A stretch of DNA of 64,000 bases from Gordonibacter sp036659115 (GTDB lineage Bacteria > Actinomycetota > Coriobacteriia > Coriobacteriales > Eggerthellaceae). The stretch is from assembly GCF_036659115.1 (NCBI RefSeq), contig NZ_JAVXDF010000001.1; one strand, written 5' to 3'. Positions 25,666 to 35,166 of this stretch are shown in pieces. The notes below the pieces were generated by a model. The model ran no database searches. It was given only the letters and a program-made list of their open reading frames with translations, and was not told where the DNA came from. Made by a program: the position numbers and the translations under genes. Within the stretch, counting starts at the first letter, position 1. Each line of letters begins with the position of its first letter.

Positions 25666-28600
25666 GTGAAACGATATTCTCTTGACGATTTTCCCTATTT
25701 CAGCGATAGGGGAGAAGTGCGGAGCGTGCCGGAGCATCCGTGCGGCACCTTTTCGACTGAGGCAATCTACGATGAGCCGGACAAGGTTCGAGGGGATGTC
25801 ACGCGCCGTGATTTTCTGAAAATGATGGGCGTTGCAGGCGTAATGGGGCTTGTTTCTTGGCGCGGGACGCTTGTGCAAGCCTATGCGGACGAGCAAGGCG
25901 AGACTGCCTACACCATTACCGTATTTAAGCGTTGGGAAATCCCCATTATTTTTTATGATGTGTCGGCAAGCCCCCATGTGCCAGTTGGCAGTGCGACCAT
26001 GAATGTTCATTCGTGGTCGACAGGGAAAGATACGGGTGCCCTTATTGCCAATCAGGAGGGTTACGTGGTACTCGATGCGCGATCGATGTGCGAGAAACCC
26101 AACGACGACGGTACCTATTCTTTTTCTGGCTCCCTTCTGGTTTCAAAAGCAGGCTATCGCACCTACGAGACGGGGCTTGCCCATTTTACGAGCGGCGTAG
26201 AGATTGATGCGGCAACCGAGCCTGATGACGGCACTCCGTATTTACAGTGCGTCACCTTCGATGATTGGGATATCCAATACGCCAAGCAAACGGGGTTCAC
26301 GCGTTCTGTCCCAAACGATGCCGACCATACTTTTCTCGTTAAACTTGCAGGTGGCAATCTTGCGTCTTCCACGGTTACGGTCTATCAGGCCAGCGGACAT
26401 GAGGTGGGGTCTGTCTCTCCGAATAAAAATGCTGACGGAACCTATACGGCGCAGTTCACGGGGCGCTATCTTGGCGTGTCGAAAGAAGCCTGCCTCGATG
26501 CAGATAGCCCGGTTTTCATCAAAGTTGTTCTGGGAAGCAGCACGCTCACCGCTACAACGACAATGGTGGTGGAAGAAGCGTTCTTCGAGACGGCTGTTAT
26601 GCGCAAAAAAACGGATGCCGATATCTTCAGTTGGCTTGCGGCGGTAATTCCCACCAAAGATGAGATCGTGAGCGAGATGCCCGAGATACAAGGATCGGGT
26701 ATCTCGATCCATATTCCCAACACGGTCCCTGTCCTTGGTGGCCAAGATGTGTCGCTGCCTATTCCAGGCTGCTTCGTGTCGCTCTCCATAGATCCGAGCG
26801 GTCTCTATATGCTTATGGTCGAATACAGCGGATCGAAGTCGCTCTACGAGACAGGACGTGCAGGCGCGGGCGATTGGAAGACAGCGAACGCAAAGAACAC
26901 GTGGGATAAGGCGCTGACGGAGTTCAACGACTATCGGGATACGTATAGCAAAGACAACCTGGACTGGTTATACAATCCCCCACAGTCCAAGAAGTTCTTC
27001 GGGAACTTCGATTTCACCCTTTCGGCGGGTTTGGGTATTGTTCTGCGCAAAATCGGCACCGAGGCAGATAAACTCAAGGAAGCGTATCCCGGCTTCGACT
27101 ATTTGCTCGAAGGCGGCCTCGTGGGGTATGTGTCCCTTGGCTTGAGCTTTACCTACACATGGCAGTTTTTCATTTCAGGTTTTTTCCCGGTATTCATACA
27201 GTTCGGCTTTGCGCTGAATAGCAAGATTACTGTCGAAGGCCAGTTGTTTGCGTGGAAGCACCAGAGTGGAGAGATGTATCCGCTTGGTATAACCCCTAAC
27301 AAAACCGCCGTTCCTGATGCCAGCGGTTTGGTTTGGAAGAGCGATTTGGGTATCACGTTGTCGATTGGCATAGGGATTGCTGGTGTTGCTTCTGTGTCTT
27401 TGCGCGGCTGTGCGATGTTCATCTACACTCTTTCTTACTTCTTTCATGATCCTTACAAAGGCACTACTCTGGAATCATCGCATGGGAACCCGCGCCACCG
27501 GGTAGTTTTCTCCCTTGGTGTGGATATTTGCGTACAGATACTTCTGTTCAAGTTTTCGTGTCCCCTTGCCTACGGCAGCTGGACGCTAGCTGACAGCTGG
27601 TCTGCCGCATCCCAGGAAGCCTCGCTTGACGACCTATCGACGATGGCGCAGTACCCTGCTTTACATGCGACTCCAGACGGACATTCGTCGAGTAAGCAGC
27701 TGTTCGGGCAGGGGGGCGCGGTTTTGTCCGCAGACGATTTCGTAATGGTGACGCAGGAAGAGTTGCTTGGTTGTGCTGAGTTCGCGCAGTCTGGTGCGAA
27801 TCCGTTTATCTTGCAGGAAGGCGCTGCTGGGACGGAGGTCGAAGAGCCGGTTTTTGAGCATATAGAGGGGCGCGGCGCAACGTACTTATCCCATCCTTCG
27901 TTAGCGTCTGCTGTTGCTGGGCGCGGGGAAGAAGCGGCTCAGCCGGTTGAGACGCTTGCCTACAGCAATGTGTTCTCCAACCCACGTATGCAGATCGTCT
28001 CTTTCAAGGATAAAAAGTTCTTGCTGCGCATTCTTCCGGTGAAGTTGGCCGACGGAACCTCGCGGACGCGCCTTACCATTGCCGCTTACGCGGAGGATAA
28101 GGGCTGTTGGACGGAGGGCGTTGTGGTGGAGAACGGTCCTTACCGTTGGGCGGAGAACCGTGCGAATTTGTATGACTATGACTTTGCGGTGGAGGTGCTC
28201 GATCCGTACAACGGGCACCTTGCCTATATGTGGGACGGTATCATGCGGGTGGTGCTGGTGTCGGGTACGCGGCCGGGCAATGCGGGCGATCTAGGGGAGG
28301 CTGCTGGGTTTACCGTGCTCTCGGTGCTGGAAATTGATGAGAGTTACAAGGTGAAGCAAGTTCTTTCCACCAAGACCTTCGAAGGTTTTTCGGGGGATTC
28401 GTATCGTATGGTCTCCCAGCCGTTCGTTAGCACTTGTTCGGCTATTCCTGATGATGAGAAGATTCTCAAAAAGGATTCTGGATACGCTACTGTGGCGGGT
28501 GCTTTTGTGCGCACGGCGGCAAGTGCGCGAGCGCTTGTCGAGGGTCCCTACTTGGAATCTCCGGTGCTGTGGTCAGATCGGAATATCGGTGGTGCCTGGA

Positions 28601-30186
28601 AGAGCACAGTCGCTTTCTTCAGCTTAACCGAAAAAGCAACCGAGAAGGCGCCGGCATCGTTTGCGGATGGCCGTATGAAATCTGATCTCGCCTTTATTGT
28701 CCAGCCTGCGTCGAGCATCCATACGTTGCGCCTTGCCTGGTTCTATACTATCCAGAACGCTGATGGTACTTCGGCTGGCAGGTTGCTCACTTGTTCTTTT
28801 GATGCCGATAAGCAAGTGAACGGCGATGGGCTCTCCGGAATAATGACGACGGACTACACCTCGCTTGATATCGTGAATGCAGGTGGCGTGCAGCCGTGGT
28901 ACACCAAGATTCATCATGATGAAAAGAACGGCATTATGGCTTATGATGAACGGGTACCAGAGGGTTTTCTGGTGTCCGGTGGCACTAATGACGACCCCGT
29001 TTTGATGCGCCTTGTCGTGGCGGCGGACGGTAGCGCCACACAAACCGAAGTATCGCTTGAGAATAAATTCAAATTGGGGAAGTTTGCGCTTTCGCTCGAT
29101 GGCAATACCGTCTTTTATGCAGTCATACGCGACGGCAAGGAGCCTGAAACCTATGACCCACTTGGCAACAAGATTGCAGGAAAGGAAGTTAAAGAGTATG
29201 CCATCTGCGCGCAGACCTGTGTGTACAACGCGGCGAAGGAATATCGTTTCACAAAGCCGTTTACGCTGTGTCATCTCGCGCATCCGGTGGACAGTTTTGT
29301 AGCTATAGAGGCACCTGATAGCTATTGTTTCCTGTTCTCGCAGATAACCGATCTCTCGAAAAGTCTCTCAGACATCTATTACTGTACGTTGCCCAAGATT
29401 TTGGGAGCAACCATCACGGGTTTTGGTAGTGTGCATCGCTTCGTTTGCGCAGGTTCTGAGGAGCCTTTCTATGTGAATGCACGTAATGATGGCAATAAGA
29501 TCACCAGCGCGTTCGATCTGCGGATAGCTACCGTCGACGGCACTTATTCAAGTACGGTTCATCTCGATCTTGCCTCGAAGGAGGTTTCCACCATCGTGGG
29601 CCTTGCTGATGGAGGCGGGGTGGGGACGCAGTCAAGCGGGGATGCTCCTTCGGCGGACCCTTCTTTCGGCGAGGTTGCACCACCTTCTTTGAGTGCGGTG
29701 GCCGAGGCGGGTGCGCTGCTGCCTACGGAAGAGCGTCGCTACGAGTTCAAGTGGACGGTGCCTGAGAGCTGGGAGGGGGATGTGGATCTTGAGGCTCAGG
29801 TTGTACCGGGAAGCGTGAAGCTCTCGACCGTGCCTGTTGCTGCCGAGATCGAGAACGAGGATGCCTTGCTTCAGGCCTCTGGAATACCGACGCTGAGCGA
29901 GATTGTTCCGGTGAGGGCATTTGTGGACATCTACGCCGAGAGTGCAGGAAGCATGTCGATGGTCGATACGGTCCAAAAGAGCTCCTACGCTTGGTCGGGC
30001 TCGCAAGGCAACGGCCCGAGTGGCGGGGGTACCGCACCTGATAAGAGCGGCACCGTGGCAACCTCCGACTCGTTTGGCCCGCTTGCGGCTATTGCGGCAG
30101 TTGCTTCTGTAGCTGGCGCAGGTCTTGCTGTCTACAGTACCCGGAGAAAGAGGATAGAAGAGGCTGGGAAAGATGAAGGGAGATAG
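25666..30186 (+). CDS. Giant Tat-exported, C-terminally anchored surface protein
   Basis: 1,506 residues. GTG 25666 follows AAGGTGG. A 45-residue n-region precedes a twin-arginine signal (VTRRDFLKMMGVAGVMG) with probable cleavage after AYA. Then come two Ig/carboxypeptidase-regulatory-like modules (GALIANQEGYVVLDARSM), a central Gly-rich hydrophobic stretch (about 445-600) with alternating FVKF-like strands, a long repeat-poor region that may be a propeller, and a CARDB-like module (FYVNARNDGNK). The end is SFGPLAAIAAVASVAGAGL plus STRRKR, shaped like a sortase-type anchor but without LPxTG. AT-richer than its surroundings. Function unknown; adhesin or sensor are guesses. Confidence 0.7.
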   Translation: MKRYSLDDFPYFSDRGEVRSVPEHPCGTFSTEAIYDEPDKVRGDVTRRDFLKMMGVAGVMGLVSWRGTLVQAYADEQGETAYTITVFKRWEIPIIFYDVSASPHVPVGSATMNVHSWSTGKDTGALIANQEGYVVLDARSMCEKPNDDGTYSFSGSLLVSKAGYRTYETGLAHFTSGVEIDAATEPDDGTPYLQCVTFDDWDIQYAKQTGFTRSVPNDADHTFLVKLAGGNLASSTVTVYQASGHEVGSVSPNKNADGTYTAQFTGRYLGVSKEACLDADSPVFIKVVLGSSTLTATTTMVVEEAFFETAVMRKKTDADIFSWLAAVIPTKDEIVSEMPEIQGSGISIHIPNTVPVLGGQDVSLPIPGCFVSLSIDPSGLYMLMVEYSGSKSLYETGRAGAGDWKTANAKNTWDKALTEFNDYRDTYSKDNLDWLYNPPQSKKFFGNFDFTLSAGLGIVLRKIGTEADKLKEAYPGFDYLLEGGLVGYVSLGLSFTYTWQFFISGFFPVFIQFGFALNSKITVEGQLFAWKHQSGEMYPLGITPNKTAVPDASGLVWKSDLGITLSIGIGIAGVASVSLRGCAMFIYTLSYFFHDPYKGTTLESSHGNPRHRVVFSLGVDICVQILLFKFSCPLAYGSWTLADSWSAASQEASLDDLSTMAQYPALHATPDGHSSSKQLFGQGGAVLSADDFVMVTQEELLGCAEFAQSGANPFILQEGAAGTEVEEPVFEHIEGRGATYLSHPSLASAVAGRGEEAAQPVETLAYSNVFSNPRMQIVSFKDKKFLLRILPVKLADGTSRTRLTIAAYAEDKGCWTEGVVVENGPYRWAENRANLYDYDFAVEVLDPYNGHLAYMWDGIMRVVLVSGTRPGNAGDLGEAAGFTVLSVLEIDESYKVKQVLSTKTFEGFSGDSYRMVSQPFVSTCSAIPDDEKILKKDSGYATVAGAFVRTAASARALVEGPYLESPVLWSDRNIGGAWKSTVAFFSLTEKATEKAPASFADGRMKSDLAFIVQPASSIHTLRLAWFYTIQNADGTSAGRLLTCSFDADKQVNGDGLSGIMTTDYTSLDIVNAGGVQPWYTKIHHDEKNGIMAYDERVPEGFLVSGGTNDDPVLMRLVVAADGSATQTEVSLENKFKLGKFALSLDGNTVFYAVIRDGKEPETYDPLGNKIAGKEVKEYAICAQTCVYNAAKEYRFTKPFTLCHLAHPVDSFVAIEAPDSYCFLFSQITDLSKSLSDIYYCTLPKILGATITGFGSVHRFVCAGSEEPFYVNARNDGNKITSAFDLRIATVDGTYSSTVHLDLASKEVSTIVGLADGGGVGTQSSGDAPSADPSFGEVAPPSLSAVAEAGALLPTEERRYEFKWTVPESWEGDVDLEAQVVPGSVKLSTVPVAAEIENEDALLQASGIPTLSEIVPVRAFVDIYAESAGSMSMVDTVQKSSYAWSGSQGNGPSGGGTAPDKSGTVATSDSFGPLAAIAAVASVAGAGLAVYSTRRKRIEEAGKDEGR

Positions 30187-30266
30187 GGCGCAAGTACGCT
30201 GTTGCCGGCATAGGGAGAGCTTGTCCTAAAAACTCCCTTACGCTGCGGTGCCGAGAAGCCGAATGA

Positions 30267-30302
30267 AACGGCTGCCAGGAGGAGTGCTCCCTGGCAGCCG
30301 TT
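30267..30302 (+). terminator. Hairpin between giant protein and TetR genes
   Basis: AACGGCTGCCAG and CTGGCAGCCGTT form a perfect 12-bp stem with an inner GGAG/CTCC pair, between two convergent genes. There is no long T-tract, so it is a likely but not certain bidirectional terminator. Confidence 0.6.
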
Positions 30303-30372
30303 GTCATGCTTCGGCGTGTTCGTTGCGGAACGTCCGCCGCTGATTCGTTTTTTCGCGCTGCTCCGAGTACCG

Positions 30373-30963
30373 CTACGGGGTGAATGGGCGCGAGGTATCG
30401 GCGATTTTATCCTTGTTGGGCAGTACGGTGTCCAATATAAGCTGGATAAGGTGGTCAATAGGCATGCCTTCGGGGTTCGTGATCCATTGGCTCACCGCTG
30501 CAAGCAGGCCCGACAGGTAAAACTCGCGCAAAAGGGCGCGCTCCTCGTCGGTGCAGCCATCGGCGGGGATCAGCAGGCTTTCCACCAGCGGCGCGATGAT
30601 GGCCTTCAGCTTGCGGTTGAATGCTGGGTCGCCGCGGTCGCCCAGCAGTACTGATACGTAGGGCTCGTACGCACGGGTGAGCTGCAGGATAAAACCCATG
30701 TGACGTTTGAAGTCGGGCTCGTCGCCCTGCAAGAGCTTCTCGTCGATAAGTGTGCGGATCATGCCCAGAAGCTCTTCTTCTATCTGGGAGAACAGGTCGT
30801 AGACATCCTTGTAGTACAGGTAGAACGTTCCCCGGTTGTATCCGGCGGCATCGGTGATCTCCTTGATGGAGATTTTGTCGATGGGCTTCTGTTCGTAGAG
30901 TTGCCAGAAAGCCTCGCGTATTTTGGCCTTCGTAAGCTCGGTGACCTGCGACTGCTTCTTCAT
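30373..30963 (-). CDS. TetR/AcrR-family regulator of the adjacent ABC system
   Basis: 196 residues. The DNA-binding part is TKAKIREAFWQLYEQKPIDKISIKEITDAAGYNRGTFYLYYKD, typical of TetR regulators that use a GTFYLYYK recognition helix. It is divergent from an ABC ATPase/permease pair; an imperfect 12-1-12 palindrome lies over the divergent promoter, so control of both directions is likely. Confidence 0.88.
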   Translation of the reverse strand: MKKQSQVTELTKAKIREAFWQLYEQKPIDKISIKEITDAAGYNRGTFYLYYKDVYDLFSQIEEELLGMIRTLIDEKLLQGDEPDFKRHMGFILQLTRAYEPYVSVLLGDRGDPAFNRKLKAIIAPLVESLLIPADGCTDEERALLREFYLSGLLAAVSQWITNPEGMPIDHLIQLILDTVLPNKDKIADTSRPFTP

Positions 30964-31012
30964 GCCAGCTCCTTGTTCTCGCTTTGCTCAACACTCTGGG
31001 CCATATTGTCGA

Positions 31013-31070
31013 TTGATATCGTTATTCTAGCAATCCTATACTGTAATCAGTCAACAAGTTGTTCAGTGAT
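31013..31070 (+). promoter_or_regulatory. Promoter and operator of the FtsX-type ABC operon
   Basis: TTGATA (31013-31018) and TATACT (31037-31042) are 18 bp apart. Immediately downstream ATCAGTCAACAA-G-TTGTTCAGTGAT (31046-31070) is palindromic at 10 of 12 pairs, centred on base 31058, at the expected start site. It is well placed for TetR repression. Confidence 0.65.
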
Positions 31071-31088
31071 AGAGAGCGAAACACGGCT

Positions 31089-31790
31089 ATGGCATATATT
31101 GAATTCAACGAGGTCGTCAAAGCGTATGGCGAAGGCGACGTGGCCATCAAGGCTTTGGATGGCGCATCGTTTTGCGTGGAAGAAGGCGAGCTGGCCGTGA
31201 TCTTGGGCGCGTCGGGAGCGGGAAAGACCACGGCGCTGAACATTCTCGGCGGCATGGATGCGGCTACGTCGGGCGAGGTCATCGTGGCCGGTCGCGACGT
31301 TGCTCGCTTGAGCGAGTCGGAGTTGGTGGAGTACCGCCGCTCCGACATCGGCTTCGTGTTCCAGTTCTACAACCTCGTACCCAACCTGACGGCGCTTGAG
31401 AACGTGGAGTTAGCGGCGCAGATATGCGGCGACTGCCTCGATGCTGCCGACACGCTTGCCCAGGTGGGGCTGGCCGATCGTACGGACAACTTTCCGGCAC
31501 AGCTCTCCGGTGGCGAGCAGCAGCGGGTGGCCATCGCCCGCGCGCTGGCCAAAAATCCCAAGCTGCTGCTGTGCGACGAGCCGACGGGCGCGCTCGACTA
31601 CGCCACGGGCAAACAGATCCTGCAGCTTTTGCAGGACACGTGCCGCGAGCGGGGCATCACCGTCGTTATCATCACGCATAATGCGGCGCTGGCTCCCATG
31701 GCCGACCGCCTCATCCGCTTCAAGAACGGCCGCGTGTTCGAGATGGACGTGAACGAGCACCCCGTGTCCATAGCCGAGATCGAGTGGTGA
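31089..31790 (+). CDS. ABC transporter ATPase (MacB/LolD-type)
   Basis: 233 residues. Walker A GASGAGKTT, Q-loop FVFQFYNLVPNLTALENV, signature LSGGEQQRVAIARAL, Walker B LLLCDEPTGALD, H-loop IITHN. This is the MacB/FtsE/LolD class that works with FtsX-like permeases through mechanotransmission instead of channel transport. The next gene, 4 bp on, is the permease. Confidence 0.92.
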   Translation: MAYIEFNEVVKAYGEGDVAIKALDGASFCVEEGELAVILGASGAGKTTALNILGGMDAATSGEVIVAGRDVARLSESELVEYRRSDIGFVFQFYNLVPNLTALENVELAAQICGDCLDAADTLAQVGLADRTDNFPAQLSGGEQQRVAIARALAKNPKLLLCDEPTGALDYATGKQILQLLQDTCRERGITVVIITHNAALAPMADRLIRFKNGRVFEMDVNEHPVSIAEIEW

Positions 31791-31794
31791 TACC

Positions 31795-34700
31795 TTGACC
31801 CGGGCATTTCGCAAAGACATCTGGCGCGCCATCGTGCGCGGCCGCAAGCGGTTCCTGTCGATCCTGGTGATCACGGCGCTGGGCGTGACGATGCTTACGG
31901 GCCTGCAGGTGGCGTGCATCGATCTGCGCGCGTCGGCCGACCAGTTCTTCGACGATCAGAAGCTCTTCGACCTTAGCGTGCAATCGACCCTGGGGCTGAC
32001 GCAGGACGACGTGGCATCGCTTGCTGCGCTCGATGGCGTGGACGAGGCCGTGGGTGCTTACGAGGAAACCGCGTACGTGCAGGTAGATGGCAAGCGGCGC
32101 AGCGTGGATGTGAAGGCACTCAACGCTGCGGGCATCAACGAGCCGTACGTGGTGCAGGGCTCGCTGCCTGAGCGTGCGGGCGAGGTCGTGGTGACCGAGG
32201 GTTACCTGAAGGACTCTGGAAAGAGCATTGGCGACACGGTGGAGTTCGAGGGCGGCGCGGCTTCGCCCGCCAAAGAGGGTTCGGCCGACGATGCCGCAGC
32301 CGAGGGTAACGCGCCCGACGATGCCGACGCGCTCGTGTTCGAGCGGCGCGCTTACACCATCGTGGGCGTGGTGGTCGATCCGGCCAACATCGCCAATCCC
32401 GACGGCCCGGCGGCGTTCCGCTCGGCCACGGCTTCTGACTACACGTTTTTCGTAGATGAGGACGCGGCGCGCGCCGACGTGTTCACGGCGGCGTACCTGA
32501 CGCTTGCCGGCGGGCGCGAGCTGGTGTGCTACTCCGATGCCTACGACAAGCTGGTGGCTTCGGTGCAAGGCGAGATCGAGGGCATCAAGGGCGCGCGTGA
32601 GCAGGCGCGCAGCAATGACGTGAAAGCCGAGGCCCAGGCCAAGCTGGACGATGCCGAGCGCGAGGCGCAGGCCGAGTTCGCCGATGCGGAAGCCAAGCTG
32701 GCCGATGCGCAAAAGACGCTCGACGAGAGTCGCCAGACGCTTGCCGACGGCCGCGCCCAGCTGGATGCCCAACGTGCGGCGGCAGCGTCGCAGCTTGCCG
32801 CCGCCCAGCAGCAGATAGATGACGGCTATGCCCAGCTGCAAGCGGGGGCGAGCCAACTGGACGAATCGGCTGCGCAGGTGGCGCAGGGCATGAGCCAGCT
32901 TGAGGCCGGCAAGGCGCAGTTGAAGGCTACGCAGGAGCAAACCGACCTGCAATTCTCCCAACAGCGCGCAGCGCTGGTTGCGGCCGGTGCGCCGGCTGAG
33001 CAGATTGCGGCGCTCGATGCGCAAAGGGCTGCCGCCACTGCTGCGTTCGGGCAGCAGTGGGATGGCATAGCCGCACAAGAATCGCAGTTGCAGGCTGCGC
33101 AGCAACAGGTGGACGCGGGGCGCGCCCAGCTTGCGGACAAGCGCGCGCCGCTCGATGCGGGCGCGGCCCAGCTCCCGGCGCAGCGGCAGAGCGCCGAAGA
33201 TCAGCTGGCCGCCGCCGAGCAGCAACTGACCGACGGCGAAGCACAGCTTGCCGCAGGCCAAGCCGAGCTGGATGCCCAGCGCCAGACCTACCTTGACGAG
33301 CGCGCTAAGGCCGAAGCGAAGTTGTCCGACGCCCGTGCTGACGTGGCGGCTATCGAGAACGCCCTGTGGTACGTGCAGGATCGCACGTCGTTGGGCAGCT
33401 ACGCCTCCATCGACAGCGACGCCTCGTCCGTCGAGGCGGTGGGCACGGCGTTTCCCATCGTGTTCTTCATCGTGGCCATACTCATCAGCCTGACCACTGT
33501 CACGCGCATGGTGGAGGAGGAGCGCGGGCTTATCGGCACGTACAAGGCGCTCGGGCTGCGCAACCGCGAGATACTGGCGAAGTACGTGGTCTACGCGCTC
33601 TCGGCCTGCCTGATAGGCGGCGTCATCGGCGACGTGCTGGGATTTGTCGGCCTGCCGGAGTTCGTGTTCTCCATCTTCACCACCATGTACGTGCTGCCGG
33701 ACTACGTGCTGCAATTCGACCTGCTCTACGGGTTGGGGGGCATCGCGTTGTTTACGTTCGGCATCGTGGGCTCGACTGTGTTCGCCTGCCGCTCCGAGCT
33801 GAAGCAGACACCTGCGGCGCTCATGCGCCCGAAAGCGCCGCGCAGGGGCTCGCGCATCTTCCTTGAGCGCATCGGCCCGGTTTGGAAGAAGCTGTCGTTT
33901 TTGGGTAAGGTGACGGCGCGCAACCTGTTCCGCTACAAGAAGCGCCTGTTCATGACCGTATCGGGCATCATGGGCTGCACGGCATTGCTGGTGTGCGGGT
34001 TCGCCATCAACGATTCCGTGAGTTATCTGGGACCTCAGCAGTACAGCCATGTTTACTCCTACGATCTGATGGCGGTGACGGCCCCCGGCGACTTCGAGGA
34101 AGTTGCCGATGATTTGCGCTCCGATGGCGACGTGGAAGATTTCGAAGCGGTGCGCATCGATTCGGTATCGGTGAAGTACGACGGGGCCGAAGAGAGCATG
34201 CAGCTGGTGGTGGTGCCGCGAGGCGAAACGCTTGACGGCTATATCGCGCTTGAGGACGCAGCTGGTGCGCCCGTGGAGTTGGGGGACGACGAGATACTGA
34301 TCACGCGCAACGCCGCGCAGGTGCTGGGCTTTGCGGAGGGCGACGAGGTTACGCTCAAGGACACCTCGCTGGCCGAGCATGCGGCCCCTATTGACCGTAT
34401 TGTGGAGAACTACCTGGGCAACGTCGTGTATATGGGCCAGGGTGCCTACGAGCGCCTGTTCGGCACCTATGAGCCCAACGGCCTGTTCGCGCACCTTTCA
34501 GCCGATGATCAGGTGGCGTTTGCCGATGACTTGGCGCGTCGCGACGGTGTGCTGTCTACCGCGAGTACCCAAGAGCTGCGGGACAACTTCGCCTCGTCGT
34601 TCTCGCTGGTGAGCTCGGTGGTGTACCTTATCACCGCCATGGCTGCGGCGCTGGCGTTCGTGGTGCTGTTCACGCTGTCCACCACGAACATCTCCGAGCG

Positions 34701-35010
34701 CGAGCGGGAGTTGGCCACCATCAAGGTGCTGGGCTTCCGCAAAGGCGAGGTGCATCACTACGTGAACCGCGAGACGCTCATCCTCACGGGCTTCGGCATT
34801 GCGCTGGGGCTGCCGCTCGGGCATATGCTGGGCAACCTGCTGACGGTGGCGCTGAACATGCCGTCCATCTACTTCGCCGTGCATATCGAGTGGACGAGCT
34901 ATCTGTTGGCCGCGGCCTTGGCATTCGTGTTCGCGCTGGTCGTGAATCTTATCACAAACCGTAGCCTCGACCACATCAATATGGTGGAGGCGCTGAAGAG
35001 CGTGGAATAG
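31795..35010 (+). CDS. FtsX-family ABC permease with long coiled-coil insertion
   Basis: 1,071 residues from a TTG start (GAGTGGTG upstream). TM1 is FLSILVITALGVTML. A large external domain follows and holds a long Ala/Gln/Glu coiled coil (about residues 270-520, heptads like AQLDAQRAAAASQLAAAQQQ). Two FtsX modules follow: FPIVFFIVAILISLTTVTRM with RGLIGTYKALGLRNREI, and the C-terminal LITAMAAALAFVVLFTLST with ERELATIKVLGFRKGEV. Twin-FtsX permeases with such coils are found in Gram-positives in peptide resistance and wall-hydrolase control. Two short intact motifs, one per FtsX domain, argue that it is functional. Confidence 0.88.
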   Translation: MTRAFRKDIWRAIVRGRKRFLSILVITALGVTMLTGLQVACIDLRASADQFFDDQKLFDLSVQSTLGLTQDDVASLAALDGVDEAVGAYEETAYVQVDGKRRSVDVKALNAAGINEPYVVQGSLPERAGEVVVTEGYLKDSGKSIGDTVEFEGGAASPAKEGSADDAAAEGNAPDDADALVFERRAYTIVGVVVDPANIANPDGPAAFRSATASDYTFFVDEDAARADVFTAAYLTLAGGRELVCYSDAYDKLVASVQGEIEGIKGAREQARSNDVKAEAQAKLDDAEREAQAEFADAEAKLADAQKTLDESRQTLADGRAQLDAQRAAAASQLAAAQQQIDDGYAQLQAGASQLDESAAQVAQGMSQLEAGKAQLKATQEQTDLQFSQQRAALVAAGAPAEQIAALDAQRAAATAAFGQQWDGIAAQESQLQAAQQQVDAGRAQLADKRAPLDAGAAQLPAQRQSAEDQLAAAEQQLTDGEAQLAAGQAELDAQRQTYLDERAKAEAKLSDARADVAAIENALWYVQDRTSLGSYASIDSDASSVEAVGTAFPIVFFIVAILISLTTVTRMVEEERGLIGTYKALGLRNREILAKYVVYALSACLIGGVIGDVLGFVGLPEFVFSIFTTMYVLPDYVLQFDLLYGLGGIALFTFGIVGSTVFACRSELKQTPAALMRPKAPRRGSRIFLERIGPVWKKLSFLGKVTARNLFRYKKRLFMTVSGIMGCTALLVCGFAINDSVSYLGPQQYSHVYSYDLMAVTAPGDFEEVADDLRSDGDVEDFEAVRIDSVSVKYDGAEESMQLVVVPRGETLDGYIALEDAAGAPVELGDDEILITRNAAQVLGFAEGDEVTLKDTSLAEHAAPIDRIVENYLGNVVYMGQGAYERLFGTYEPNGLFAHLSADDQVAFADDLARRDGVLSTASTQELRDNFASSFSLVSSVVYLITAMAAALAFVVLFTLSTTNISERERELATIKVLGFRKGEVHHYVNRETLILTGFGIALGLPLGHMLGNLLTVALNMPSIYFAVHIEWTSYLLAAALAFVFALVVNLITNRSLDHINMVEALKSVE

Positions 35011-35052
35011 GGCGGCGGAAAAAGGCGTTGCTTTGTGCTGACATCATATATG

Positions 35053-35098
35053 CGTACGCATAAAGCAAGTTTCATTTGGGTGAAACATATGCGTACGC
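35053..35098 (+). terminator. Long hairpin between permease and aldo/keto reductase genes
   Basis: GCGTACGCATA (35053-35063) is complementary to TATGCGTACGC (35088-35098), with an inner GTTTCA/TGAAAC stem (35069-35086). The arm also contains the palindrome GCGTACGC, so both arms carry ATATGCGTACGC as direct repeats. A TTATTTTTGTTA tract follows. It is most simply a terminator for the ABC operon, though the twin palindromes could be protein sites. Confidence 0.6.
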
Positions 35099-35166
35099 GG
35101 TTATTTTTGTTAGAGGGCAGTCCGTCAATGAATCTTGCCCAATTGCCACGATTGCTGGCTGACGCT

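Noticed and set aside
30060..30186. Sortase LPxTG anchor on the giant protein
   Set aside because: The end has a hydrophobic helix and Arg/Lys tail but no LPxTG-like motif precedes it, so only a membrane anchor is claimed.
31720..34494. Very long open frame on the minus strand opposite the FtsX permease
   Set aside because: A GC-rich codon shadow: His/Arg/Gln-rich without domains, while the plus strand carries clear FtsX motifs.
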